NCBI RefSeq assembly: GCF_000802245.2
Contig: NZ_CP021080.1
Location: forward strand, 62,001 to 126,000
Direction of reading: 5' to 3'
DNA: 64,000 bases
From: Streptomyces pluripotens
GTDB taxonomy: Bacteria; Actinomycetota; Actinomycetes; Streptomycetales; Streptomycetaceae
The notes under the pieces were generated by a model. It was not told the DNA's origin and ran no database searches. It saw nothing but the letters and a program-made list of their open reading frames with translations. Shown here one piece after another: positions 55,376 through 63,518 of the stretch; the first letter of the stretch is position 1, and each line of letters begins with the position of its first letter. Made by a program: the position numbers and the translations under genes.

Positions 55376-57166
55376 ATGAGGTCATCTCAGGCGGTCGCGG
55401 AGCGCGAACGCATCGGCACACTGAAGAGCATCGAGGCTCTTCCCCGGAGAACAGCAGGACTGCGCACGGCACCGTGGGGCCTGATGCTGCTGGCCATCGT
55501 GGTCGGCGCAGGCGCCGGAGCAGGGTCGGTGGTCTTCCGGCGGTGCATCGAGATCTTCACCCGACTCTTCTCCGGACACTCCGACTACGCGGCCGCAGCA
55601 GGTACGAGCAACTCACACGTGCCCTGGCTCGGCCCCTACTTCGTGCTCCTCGCGCCCGTAGTCGGTGGTCTCCTCTACGGCCCGCTCGTCAACCGGTTCG
55701 CCAAGGAGGCGCGCGGCCACGGGGTGCCCGAAGTCATGGTCGCCGTGGCCCAGCATGGCGGCCGGATCAGCCCCAAGGTCGCGGTCGTCAAGACCCTGGC
55801 CTCCGCGCTGACCATCGGCTCCGGCGGCTCAGTGGGCCGCGAAGGGCCGATCGTGCAGATCGGCTCGGCCCTGGGGTCCACGCTCGGCCTGCTCGCGAAG
55901 GTCACCGAGGCACGGCTGAAGCTCCTGGTGGCCTGCGGTGCGGCAGGAGGTATCGCCGCCACCTTCAACGCCCCGCTCGCCGGCGTCTTCTTCGCCATGG
56001 AGCTGATCCTCGGGACGTTCAGCGCGGAGGCATTCGGCGCGACCGTGCTCTCCAGCGTCACGGCGAGCGTGATCGGCCGCGCCGCCTTCGGTGACGTCGC
56101 CTTCCTCAACCTGCCGGACTTCCACGTGGACCACCTCGCGCAGTACGGCCTGTTCGCGCTGCTCGGAATCGTCTCCGCAGTGGTCGGCGTGGGTTTCTCG
56201 CGCTTCCTCTACTTGATCGAAGACGCCTGCGACTGGCTCTGGCGTGGCCCGGAGTGGCTGCGCCCGGCGGTTGGCGGCATCGCGCTCGGCCTGGTGCTGC
56301 TCGCCCTGCCCGAGATGTACGGCGTCGGCTACCCGGTGCTACAGAAGGCCACCGAAGGCAACTACGCCGTCGGTTTCCTGCTCCTGCTGATCGTCGGCAA
56401 GATGGTGGCCACCAGCGTCACCATCGGCATCGGCGGATCGGGCGGGGTGTTCGCGCCGAGCCTGTTCATCGGGGCGATGCTCGGAGCCGCCTACGGCATC
56501 GGTGCCCACCACCTGCTGCCCGGTACGGCCGGCGCTGTGGGTGCGTACTCCCTGGTGGGTATGGGAGCCGTCTTCGCGGGAGCTTCCCGGGCACCGATCA
56601 CCGCCGTGGTGATCCTCTTCGAACTCACCGGCGAGTACTCCATCATCCTGCCGCTGATGCTGGCCATCGTGCTGGGCACCGCCACGAGCCGCCTGCTGAC
56701 GCACGACACGATCTACACCCTCAAGCTCCTCCGCCGCGGCATCGACCTCACTGCACCGGCCCACGGCGCACGGATAGGGGCTCAGAAGGTCGGCGCCGTG
56801 ATGGAGCCCTCGCCCGCGCCGCTGCCGTCGGCCACCGGGCTCACCGACGCCGCCGACGCCCTCAGCCGATCCGGTCACGGGGCCCTGCCGGTGGTGGACG
56901 ACCGCGGGGACTACCTGGGCGTGGTCACGGCACAGGCGGTGGCCGAGGCTCTCTCGGAGGATCCGGAAACCGCTCCGAAGCGGGTCGGGCAGCTGGCGGA
57001 ACCACCGACCCCGGTCACCGTGGACCAGCCGCTCACCCAGGCGCTGCATAGCCTGCTCGCGGCACCGGGCACCGGCATACCGGTATTCGACGCCTCGGGC
57101 CACGAACCGGTCGGCTGGCTCAGCCACCAGAGCGCCCTCAAGGCCGTCCACACGGCAACGGCATGA
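55376..57166 (+). CDS. ClC-family chloride channel/antiporter with C-terminal CBS pair
   Basis: This 596-residue protein has the ClC membrane domain (about 30-450) and two CBS motifs (about 470-590; VGAVMEPSPAPLPSATGLTD, VTVDQPLTQALHSLL). Selectivity signatures are GSGGSVGREGPIVQIGS (the gating glutamate is in GREGP), and GIGGSGGVFAPSLFIGAMLG. The gating Glu is present, compatible with Cl-/H+ exchange. ATG 55376 follows GGAAAGGGGAAAGG. An operator-like site is 20 bases upstream, and a terminator follows the stop. CBS domains would tie transport to cellular energy state. Confidence 0.92.
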   Translation: MRSSQAVAERERIGTLKSIEALPRRTAGLRTAPWGLMLLAIVVGAGAGAGSVVFRRCIEIFTRLFSGHSDYAAAAGTSNSHVPWLGPYFVLLAPVVGGLLYGPLVNRFAKEARGHGVPEVMVAVAQHGGRISPKVAVVKTLASALTIGSGGSVGREGPIVQIGSALGSTLGLLAKVTEARLKLLVACGAAGGIAATFNAPLAGVFFAMELILGTFSAEAFGATVLSSVTASVIGRAAFGDVAFLNLPDFHVDHLAQYGLFALLGIVSAVVGVGFSRFLYLIEDACDWLWRGPEWLRPAVGGIALGLVLLALPEMYGVGYPVLQKATEGNYAVGFLLLLIVGKMVATSVTIGIGGSGGVFAPSLFIGAMLGAAYGIGAHHLLPGTAGAVGAYSLVGMGAVFAGASRAPITAVVILFELTGEYSIILPLMLAIVLGTATSRLLTHDTIYTLKLLRRGIDLTAPAHGARIGAQKVGAVMEPSPAPLPSATGLTDAADALSRSGHGALPVVDDRGDYLGVVTAQAVAEALSEDPETAPKRVGQLAEPPTPVTVDQPLTQALHSLLAAPGTGIPVFDASGHEPVGWLSHQSALKAVHTATA

Positions 57167-57170
57167 CCCA

Positions 57171-57229
57171 CCCGAGGCGGCATCCGCCCTCCTAGCCGCA
57201 ACGGTCGACGTTCGCCTCGGGCCGGTTTT
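57171..57229 (+). terminator. Rho-independent-like terminator after the ClC gene
   Basis: CCCGAGGCG (57171-57179) pairs with CGCCTCGGG (57213-57221) around a 33-base loop, then CCGG and a TTTT run. It lies five bases after the stop. Confidence 0.55.
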
Positions 57230-57241
57230 GCATTGTGCAAA
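57227..57241. promoter_or_regulatory. TTTGCA-TTG-TGCAAA operator-like site before the zinc-ribbon gene
   Basis: A perfect 6-base inverted repeat with 3-base spacer, 49 bases before the start of the small zinc-ribbon gene and overlapping the tail of the ClC terminator. It shares the TTGCA-N3-TGCAA core with 55344-55356. Confidence 0.55.
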
Positions 57242-57289
57242 CGTGGGCAGTCGTACCTCAACGGCTGACCTCTCATCTGGAGGTGAGAC

Positions 57290-57535
57290 ATGTCCACACA
57301 GCACGTCCGGCGCAGCTACTCTTTCGTGTGCCTGGAATGCGGCCACGGCTGGGAGAGTGCGTTCGAGGTAGATGTCACCGTCGACCGGTACGGCCGCATC
57401 GAGGCGGCGTACCACCTCGGCGGGGAGCGCGTCCCCTCTCCTCTTCAGTCACCGAAGTGCGTGAAGTGCGAGAGCGGCAAGATCCGCATCATGCGGCCCG
57501 GGCGGGTGACGGGAGCGCGCCTGCACGAGGGGTGA
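57290..57535 (+). CDS. Small zinc-ribbon-like protein
   Basis: This 81-residue protein has two CxxC knuckles, FVCLECGHGW near residue 14 and PKCVKCESGKIRI near residue 57, as in zinc ribbons. Between them is a beta-rich stretch (VDVTVDRYGRIEAAYHLGG). GGAGGTGAG stands before the ATG. It is a plausible partner or regulator of the ClC channel because the two share an operator-like dyad; its molecular role is unknown. Confidence 0.75.
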   Translation: MSTQHVRRSYSFVCLECGHGWESAFEVDVTVDRYGRIEAAYHLGGERVPSPLQSPKCVKCESGKIRIMRPGRVTGARLHEG

Positions 57536-57659
57536 GGCACGAACGGTAAACGGCGTGGACCCGGACCGATCACCCTGGTGGAGCGAATCGGGGCGGACGG
57601 CTTCCTCCCGCCGGGGCCACCCCGGTGCGGTCCCAGGACTCCGCGGTCGACGAGCGCCG

Positions 57660-58193
57660 TCAGGTGTCCTGTCCGGCCGCCATGTCGACCGCCCAGCCGA
57701 GCGGGTTCTGCTGCGCCCCCATCTCCGTGGCGGGCTGCTCACCGCCTGCCTCGTTGAACGCGGCGAGAGCCTCGACGAGCGCCAGCCGCTGAGTCGGTCG
57801 CAGCCGCTGGACGATCGCGGCGATCTCGGCGCGGCGCCGGGCCGTCACCGTCTCGACCGTCCGCCGGCCTTCCTCGGTGAGCCGCAGCAAGGTCTCACGA
57901 CGATTGTCGGGATTGGGCTGCCGGACGGCCAGGCCGGCCGCGATCAGCCGGTCCACCATGCGCATCGCGGTCGAGGGCGCGACGTGGAGCAGTTCCGCAA
58001 CGGTGACCAGCTTGGTGGCACCACGACTGGACAGCACGACCAGCATCCTGAACTGGGGCAGTGTCACCCGCTCCTCGACCTCGGCGAGTGAGCGGGCGGA
58101 GACCGCCACCAGCAACCGGGAGGCGGTCAGCACCGCTCGCGTGACCGCGTCGACATCATCCGTGTCCCCCGCCGGGGTCTCACTTGCCGCCAT
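57660..58193 (-). CDS. MarR family transcriptional regulator
   Basis: This 177-residue protein has the MarR winged helix: VTLPQFRMLVVLSSRGATKL, VTVAELLHVAPSTAMRMVDRL and the wing AVRQPNPDNRRETLLRLTEEG. Helical dimerisation segments flank it, and about 30 residues extend at the C-terminus. ATG 58193 has AAGGACG upstream; the longer frame to 58244 is not needed. It converges on the zinc-ribbon gene and may bind the TTGCA-N3-TGCAA dyads nearby; no such dyad is seen in front of its own gene. Confidence 0.87.
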   Translation of the reverse strand: MAASETPAGDTDDVDAVTRAVLTASRLLVAVSARSLAEVEERVTLPQFRMLVVLSSRGATKLVTVAELLHVAPSTAMRMVDRLIAAGLAVRQPNPDNRRETLLRLTEEGRRTVETVTARRRAEIAAIVQRLRPTQRLALVEALAAFNEAGGEQPATEMGAQQNPLGWAVDMAAGQDT

Positions 58194-58501
58194 ACGTCCT
58201 TTGTACCCCGCCGGAGGGCACGCCCTCGTCAATACCGGGGACATGTATCACCTCAGAATGATCGTCGTACCGCAGAAGTGGATGTGCGGCTCCCTTTTCG
58301 AGCGGACGCACCGGCGCCTCGCCCGTCTCCCCTCCCGCAATGGCCTCCGGGGCGCCTCCGTCGTCCGTGCCCGTGGAAGGCCTACGGCGTCCCGCGGCCG
58401 TGGACAACTCCGCCATGCGTTCCGCCGATCGGGTGCGAGTGCTACGCGTTCGGCTGTGTGTCGGCCTCCCACGGCGTCGGCGGCGACTACGAGTCGCCAG
58501 G
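58194..58501. other. 308-base gap between MarR and ctaD genes
   Basis: No gene is supported. It contains the divergent promoters of the MarR and ctaD genes; I saw no strong dyad or repeat. The frame that continues upstream of ctaD to 58340 is Arg/Pro-rich and lacks a ribosome site. Confidence 0.45.
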
Positions 58502-60247
58502 ATGACCGATGACAGACGCCAGGCCTGGGCGATCCGCGTATCGGGAGACACGGGACTTGTGAGCACTTTCGACAGCCCGAAGGAACTGACCGCCGCATAC
58601 GACAGCGAGGTACCGGTCAGAGGCAGACAGCCCGGCAATGTCGTGGTCAAGTGGCTGACCACCACCGACCACAAGACGATCGGCACGCTGTATCTGACGA
58701 CGTCGTTCGCGATGTTCATGATCGGCGGCGTGATGGCACTGGTCATGCGTGCCGAGCTGGCCCGGCCGGGCCTGCAGATCGTCTCGAAAGAGCAGTTCAA
58801 CCAGATGTTCACGATGCACGGCACGATCATGCTGCTGATGTTCGCGACGCCGCTGTTCGCCGGTTTCACCAACTGGATCATGCCGTTGCAGATCGGCGCG
58901 CCGGACGTGGCGTTCCCGCGGCTGAACATGTTCGCCTACTGGCTGTACCTGTTCGGCTCGCTGATCGCGCTCGGTGGGTTCCTCACCCCGCAGGGCGCGG
59001 CGGCCTTCGGCTGGTTCGCCTACTCCCCGCTGACCAGCGAGGTCTTCTCGCCGAACCTCGGCAGTGACCTGTGGATCATGGGGCTGGCCTTCTCCGGATT
59101 CGGCACGATCCTCGGTTCGGTCAACTTCATCACCACGATCATCTGCATGCGCGCGCCGGGCATGACCATGTTTCGCATGCCGATCTTCGTGTGGAACGTC
59201 CTGCTGACCGGCGTTCTGGTGCTCTTCGCCTTCCCGGTCCTGGCGGGCGCGCTGCTCGCCCTGGAGGCGGACCGCCTGTTCGGCGCCCACGTGTTCGATG
59301 CCGCCAATGGCGGCGCACTGTTGTGGCAGCACCTCTTCTGGTTCTTCGGACACCCGGAGGTGTACATCATCGCCCTGCCGTTCTTCGGCGTCATCAGCGA
59401 AGTGATCCCGGTGTTCTCCCGTAAGCCGATGTTCGGCTACATGGGCCTGATCGCCGCGACGAACGCCATCGCAGGCCTGTCGATCACCGTGTGGGCGCAC
59501 CACATGTTCGTCACCGGCGCGGTGCTGCTGCCGTTCTTCTCCTTCATGTCCTTCCTGATCGCGGTACCGACCGGTGTGAAGTTCTTCAACTGGATCGGCA
59601 CCATGTGGAAGGGCAGCCTCTCCTTCGAGACGCCGATGCTGTGGGCGGCGGGCTTCCTCGTCACGTTTCTCTTCGGTGGTCTGACCGGTGTCATCCTGGC
59701 CTCGCCCCCGATGGACTTCCACGTCTCGGACTCGTACTTCGTGGTGGCCCACTTCCACTACGTGGTCTTCGGTACGGTCGTCTTCGCCATGTTCTCCGGC
59801 TTCCACTTCTGGTGGCCGAAGTTCACCGGCAAGATGCTGGACGAGCGCCTCGGCAAGGTCACCTTCTGGACCCTGTTCGTCGGCTTCCACACGACGTTCC
59901 TGGTCCAGCACTGGCTGGGCGCCGAGGGCATGCCGCGCCGCTACGCGGACTACCTGGCAGCCGACGGTTTCACCACCCTGAACACGGTCTCGACGATCGG
60001 TTCGTTCCTGCTCGGCCTGTCGCTCCTGCCGTTCCTCTTCAACGTCTGGAAGACGGCCAGGTACGGCGAGCCGGTCGACGTGGACGACCCGTGGGGCTAC
60101 GGCCGCTCGCTGGAGTGGGCGACCTCCTGCCCGCCGCCGCGCCACAACTTCGTGACCCTGCCGCGGATCCGCAGCGAATCCCCGGCATTCGACCTGCACC
60201 ACCCCGACATCGCCATGGCCGAGATCGAGTCCTACGGAGCCCGGTGA
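58502..60247 (+). CDS. ctaD: Cytochrome c oxidase subunit I (additional copy)
   Basis: This 581-residue protein is the catalytic haem-copper subunit with 12 membrane helices. Metal ligands are all present: [13 protein letters not shown] (haem a His), [14 protein letters not shown] (CuB His and cross-linked Tyr), [11 protein letters not shown] (two CuB His) and [10 protein letters not shown] (haem a3 and a). It lies apart from ctaC/ctaE/qcr genes, so it must pair with subunits encoded elsewhere. The ATG at 58502 gives a 45-residue polar leader; a GTG at 58560 is an alternative. It is coupled to a small membrane protein gene by a one-base overlap. Confidence 0.9.
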   Translation: MTDDRRQAWAIRVSGDTGLVSTFDSPKELTAAYDSEVPVRGRQPGNVVVKWLTTTDHKTIGTLYLTTSFAMFMIGGVMALVMRAELARPGLQIVSKEQFNQMFTMHGTIMLLMFATPLFAGFTNWIMPLQIGAPDVAFPRLNMFAYWLYLFGSLIALGGFLTPQGAAAFGWFAYSPLTSEVFSPNLGSDLWIMGLAFSGFGTILGSVNFITTIICMRAPGMTMFRMPIFVWNVLLTGVLVLFAFPVLAGALLALEADRLFGAHVFDAANGGALLWQHLFWFFGHPEVYIIALPFFGVISEVIPVFSRKPMFGYMGLIAATNAIAGLSITVWAHHMFVTGAVLLPFFSFMSFLIAVPTGVKFFNWIGTMWKGSLSFETPMLWAAGFLVTFLFGGLTGVILASPPMDFHVSDSYFVVAHFHYVVFGTVVFAMFSGFHFWWPKFTGKMLDERLGKVTFWTLFVGFHTTFLVQHWLGAEGMPRRYADYLAADGFTTLNTVSTIGSFLLGLSLLPFLFNVWKTARYGEPVDVDDPWGYGRSLEWATSCPPPRHNFVTLPRIRSESPAFDLHHPDIAMAEIESYGAR

Positions 60248-60603
60248 TGGCCGACCGCCCGAGGACTCCGACCAGTGGTCAGCCGCACGGCGCGCTGAGC
60301 GACGCAGCGGAGGGGTACCTGCTGTGGCACGCGCGCCTCGCGGAGGCGGAGCAGCGTGCGCGGGAGTTCACCGGGCCCATGGAGTGGCTGACGACGTCAC
60401 AGCGTGTGGAGATCGAGCAGTGCTACGCAGCCGACAGCCTGCGGCGTGCCCGCAAGGATCTGGAGCGCGTCGCGGCCCGCTGCGCATCCCTGCGCGCTGA
60501 GTACGAGCACCGCTATGAGGTCCTGCGGCGGCGCTGCGTGGGCTGGTCGCTGGCCGCCTGCCTCGGCGTCACCACGTTGGCCGCCGTGCTGCTGATCTTC
60601 TGA
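60247..60603 (+). CDS. Small hypothetical protein with coiled-coil and one C-terminal membrane helix
   Basis: This 118-residue protein has a charged helical region (about 25-90; EAEQRAREFTGPMEWLTTS, SLRRARKDLERVAARCASL) likely to form a coiled coil, ending in one hydrophobic helix (about 98-117, GWSLAACLGVTTLAAVLLIF). The start shares one base with the ctaD stop (TGATG), so it is translated with the oxidase subunit and may be a small accessory of it. No family was recognised. Confidence 0.75.
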   Translation: MADRPRTPTSGQPHGALSDAAEGYLLWHARLAEAEQRAREFTGPMEWLTTSQRVEIEQCYAADSLRRARKDLERVAARCASLRAEYEHRYEVLRRRCVGWSLAACLGVTTLAAVLLIF

Positions 60604-61026
60604 CGAGGACCGTCCCGCACGTCGGACGGACCTGGCCGGGAGGCCCGGGACCAACACCGCGGCCACGAGACACGAGCCGGGAGATGGGCACGTACGGGTG
60701 ACCGGCGTGCAGTAGGGCGTGCACAGGGGCCACCGCGCCCCGGTCGCCGCGACCGGGTGCGGAGTGCGGCGGACGGCAGCGCGGCGCCGGGAGCCGGCTT
60801 CGCGTGGCTGGGCGGGGTGCGGCGGAGTGAGCAGCGGCGTGCCCGGGCTCTGCGCAGGACCGGGGCCCTCGCGTCCGTACGGGCCTCCTCGTTCGTGTGG
60901 CCGGACGACACCACCCCGATGGCGGCGGTGTCGTCCGGCCCGTCGGGCCGGACGGCTGATAGGTGTTTCACGGTGCCCGGTCCCGGTGACTCCGAGGCCC
61001 CCGCCACCGCACGCCCGAGGTGACTC
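60604..61026. other. 423-base gap with strong hairpins, before the hpnR-like gene
   Basis: No gene is firmly supported; a frame at 60757-61023 has no good ribosome site. Two adjacent hairpins at 60901-60951 dominate the right part. The stretch may be a structured leader of the downstream gene or the terminator of the ctaD unit. Confidence 0.45.
60901..60938 (+). terminator. Long perfect hairpin (12-base stem)
   Basis: CCGGACGACACC (60901-60912) pairs with GGTGTCGTCCGG (60927-60938) around a 14-base loop. It overlaps a second dyad, CCGGCCCG-T-CGGGCCGG (60935-60951), so the two can be alternative structures. It is about 300 bases after the ctaD unit and 89 bases before the hpnR-like gene, so it may be an attenuator rather than a simple terminator. 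Confidence 0.5.
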
Positions 61027-62544
61027 ATGCGTCTGCTGCTCGTCCACCCGAGTTCCCTGATGTACTCGGAGATCTTCCTGAGGCTGGAACCGCTCGGGCT
61101 GGAACGGGTCGCCGCCGCGGCCCGCGCCGCAGGGCACGAGGTGCGGGTCGTGGACCTGCAGGTACTGCGCCATGGCGACCTGAGAAGGACGGTCACCGCC
61201 TTCCAGCCGGAGGCGGTGGGATTCTCCCTCAACTACCTGGCCAACATCCCGGAAGCCATCGACCTCGCGCGTGCCGTCAAGCAAGCGGCCGCCGGATGCT
61301 TTGTCTTCTTCGGGGGACACAGTGTCTCCTTCGTCGCCGAAGACGTCCTGGAACAGGCCGGGGATGCGGTGGACGCGGTGGTCCGCGGAGAGGGCGAGCC
61401 GGCCGTCGGCCCACTGCTGGAGGCCGTACGCGACGGCGGTGTGGACGGGGTGCCCGGCATCGTCACCACCGGTGGCCGCGGGCCCGCCCCGGGCATGCTG
61501 CACTCGATCGACCGTCCGCGCCCGGCGCGGGACCTCATGGCCCACCGCAGGCGCTACTTCATCGGGGAACTGGACCCGTGCGCGTCCATCGAGTTCACCC
61601 GTGGCTGTCCCTGGGACTGCTCCTTCTGCTCCGCCTGGACCTTCTACGGCCGTAGCTACCGCAAGGCCTCCCCTGAGGCCGCCGCCGAGGAACTCGCGAG
61701 CATCCGGGAACCGAACGTCTTCATCGTCGACGATGTCGCCTTCATCCGTCCTGAGCACGGTGACGCCATCGCGGCCGAGGTCGAACGGCGCCGGGTCCGC
61801 AAGCGGTACTACTTGGAGACCCGAAGCGACGTCCTGCTGCGCAACACCGAGGTGTTCGAACGCTGGACGCGTCTGGGTCTGAAGTACATGTTCCTGGGCA
61901 TGGAGGCGATCGACGCCGAGGGTCTGGACCTCTACCGCAAACGGGTCAGCCCCGACGACAACTTCCGGGCCCTGGAGACGGCTCGCACATTGGGTATCAG
62001 TGTCGCCATCAACCTGATCGTCGATCCCGCCTGGGACACCGAACGCTTCCGGATCATCCGGGAGTTCGCCCTGGCCGTCCCGGAGATCGTGCACCTCACG
62101 GTGATGACCCCCTATCCCGGCACCGAGATCTGGCACACCGAGTCCCGCCGGCTGACCACCCGGGACTACCGTCTGTTCGACATCCAGCACGCCGTCGTTC
62201 CGACCACGCTGCCGCTCGACGAGTTCTACCGGGAGCTGGTACGCACCCAGGCCGTCATCAACCGCAAGCATCTGGGCTGGCGCACCGCCCTGGGCGCCGC
62301 GCAGGTGCTAGGGCGGAACCTGCTGCACGGCCAGACGAACTTCGCCCGCATGCTGGGGAAGTTCAACCGGGTGTACAACCCGCACCGACAGCTCGCCGAC
62401 CACGGACGCCCCGTGCGCTACGAGCTGCCCCTACCGCAGCACCTGGACGTCGGCGACCGGCACCAGCTCTACGTCCACTCCAGGCCCACGGCCCGCCCCG
62501 CCTCCTCCCCCGATGCTCCGAGAGATGCGGACCCGACCCCGTGA
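61027..62544 (+). CDS. hpnR: B12-binding radical SAM protein, hopanoid C-3 methylase (HpnR)-like
   Basis: This 505-residue protein has an N-terminal cobalamin-binding domain (about 1-130; LLVHPSSLMYSEIFLRLEPL, VGFSLNYLANIPEAIDLA, FVFFGGHSVSF) and a radical SAM barrel (about 180-400). The FeS cysteines are in GCPWDCSFCSAW (C194, C198, C201). The YSEIFLRLEPLG and GFSLNYLANIPE stretches are those I associate with HpnR, which adds a methyl group at C-3 of hopanoids using SAM and B12. GAGGTG precedes the ATG. Other hopanoid genes are not in the window. Another B12-dependent radical SAM methylase remains possible. Confidence 0.78.
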   Translation: MRLLLVHPSSLMYSEIFLRLEPLGLERVAAAARAAGHEVRVVDLQVLRHGDLRRTVTAFQPEAVGFSLNYLANIPEAIDLARAVKQAAAGCFVFFGGHSVSFVAEDVLEQAGDAVDAVVRGEGEPAVGPLLEAVRDGGVDGVPGIVTTGGRGPAPGMLHSIDRPRPARDLMAHRRRYFIGELDPCASIEFTRGCPWDCSFCSAWTFYGRSYRKASPEAAAEELASIREPNVFIVDDVAFIRPEHGDAIAAEVERRRVRKRYYLETRSDVLLRNTEVFERWTRLGLKYMFLGMEAIDAEGLDLYRKRVSPDDNFRALETARTLGISVAINLIVDPAWDTERFRIIREFALAVPEIVHLTVMTPYPGTEIWHTESRRLTTRDYRLFDIQHAVVPTTLPLDEFYRELVRTQAVINRKHLGWRTALGAAQVLGRNLLHGQTNFARMLGKFNRVYNPHRQLADHGRPVRYELPLPQHLDVGDRHQLYVHSRPTARPASSPDAPRDADPTP

Positions 62545-62605
62545 CCCGAGAACGCACGGGCATCCGGCGGCCCGTCCTGCGGCGGCGCGATGACGGCGGG
62601 GCCGC

Positions 62606-63166
62606 ATGAGTACCGGACAGGGACCGCGAAGCCCGGGCACAGGACCGCGCGCCACCGCCCGGGTGCGGCTGGTGCCCAGCCTGCGTCTGTTCGTACTGTC
62701 CAGCCTGCTGCTCGCCGGGGTCGGGGCGATCGGCCACATCATCGGCTGGGTGGCGCTGACGACGACGCTGGGCCCGACCACGTACCTGCTGTTGGCCCAC
62801 CCGGACTCGGTGAGTGCGCGGTTGCGCAGCGCCGTGACCGGCCATGTGCTGGCGGTCGGCATCGGCCTGGCGTGCCTGGCCGCATTCGGGCTGTGGAACC
62901 ACCCGTCCATCGTCGAGCCGCACCAGGACACTCCCCGCCAGATCGGCGCCCAGGCTCTCGCGGCAGGGCTCACCCTCTTCCTGCTCCACATGTGCGGTGC
63001 CCACCATCCCCCGGCTGCTGCCACGGCACTGCTGATCACCTCCGGCATCTCCCGGCCAGGCCCACCGCTGTACGGGATGCTGGCCGGTCTCGCCCTGGTG
63101 CTGGCGATCGCCCCGCTCCTCGCGTCCTCGACGTCAAGCGCCCAGGGCGGCACCGGCGGCCCCTGA
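62606..63166 (+). CDS. HPP family membrane protein
   Basis: This 186-residue protein has four to five membrane helices (about 28-48, 75-95, 118-135, 150-172). It carries the family motif as AHHPPAAATALLI and the conserved TLGPTTYLLLAHPDS. HPP proteins are small integral membrane proteins; some plant and cyanobacterial members move nitrite, most have no known role. It is 61 bases after the hpnR-like gene, same strand. About 25 polar residues precede the first helix. Confidence 0.82.
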   Translation: MSTGQGPRSPGTGPRATARVRLVPSLRLFVLSSLLLAGVGAIGHIIGWVALTTTLGPTTYLLLAHPDSVSARLRSAVTGHVLAVGIGLACLAAFGLWNHPSIVEPHQDTPRQIGAQALAAGLTLFLLHMCGAHHPPAAATALLITSGISRPGPPLYGMLAGLALVLAIAPLLASSTSSAQGGTGGP

Positions 63167-63272
63167 CACCCACTCCCTGTGGGCCTCTCTGCCCCTCCGG
63201 GACCTTCCCGTTCCTGCCCGGGCGGGCTTCTCCCGCCGCTCCCTCGAGCGATGCCGGGCGAGGAGATCCACC

Positions 63273-63512
63273 ATGGTGTCCATGACCGTCGTCCGCATCG
63301 TCCGGGGAACTGCCCTCGCCCGGGGAACCGTCCTCGCCGTGTCCGCCGGCGCCGTACGGCGTCGTTGCCCGCTCACGGGCACGGCAACGGACGCCCTGAT
63401 GCGCGTGCGCCGTGCCCGCGATGTGCTGCGGGGCCACGCCGCGGCCCCGGGCGCCGTCACTCTCCCTCCCTCGGCCGGGTACGGTCGACGCACTGTCGCC
63501 CGGGGCGGATGA
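63273..63512 (+). CDS. Possible small hypothetical protein
   Basis: A 79-residue frame opens with ATG after GAGGAG at good spacing (MVSMTVVRIVRGTALARGTV) and ends six bases before the next gene. The sequence is basic, with one mildly hydrophobic N-terminal stretch and an Arg/Gly-rich end, and no recognisable domain. The ribosome site and position argue for a gene, the composition against; I leave it as possible. Confidence 0.35.
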   Translation: MVSMTVVRIVRGTALARGTVLAVSAGAVRRRCPLTGTATDALMRVRRARDVLRGHAAAPGAVTLPPSAGYGRRTVARGG

Positions 63513-63518
63513 GCGGTC

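Noticed and set aside
60757..61023. An 88-codon plus-strand frame upstream of the hpnR-like gene
   Set aside because: It runs through the two hairpins, lacks a ribosome site and has shadow-like composition.
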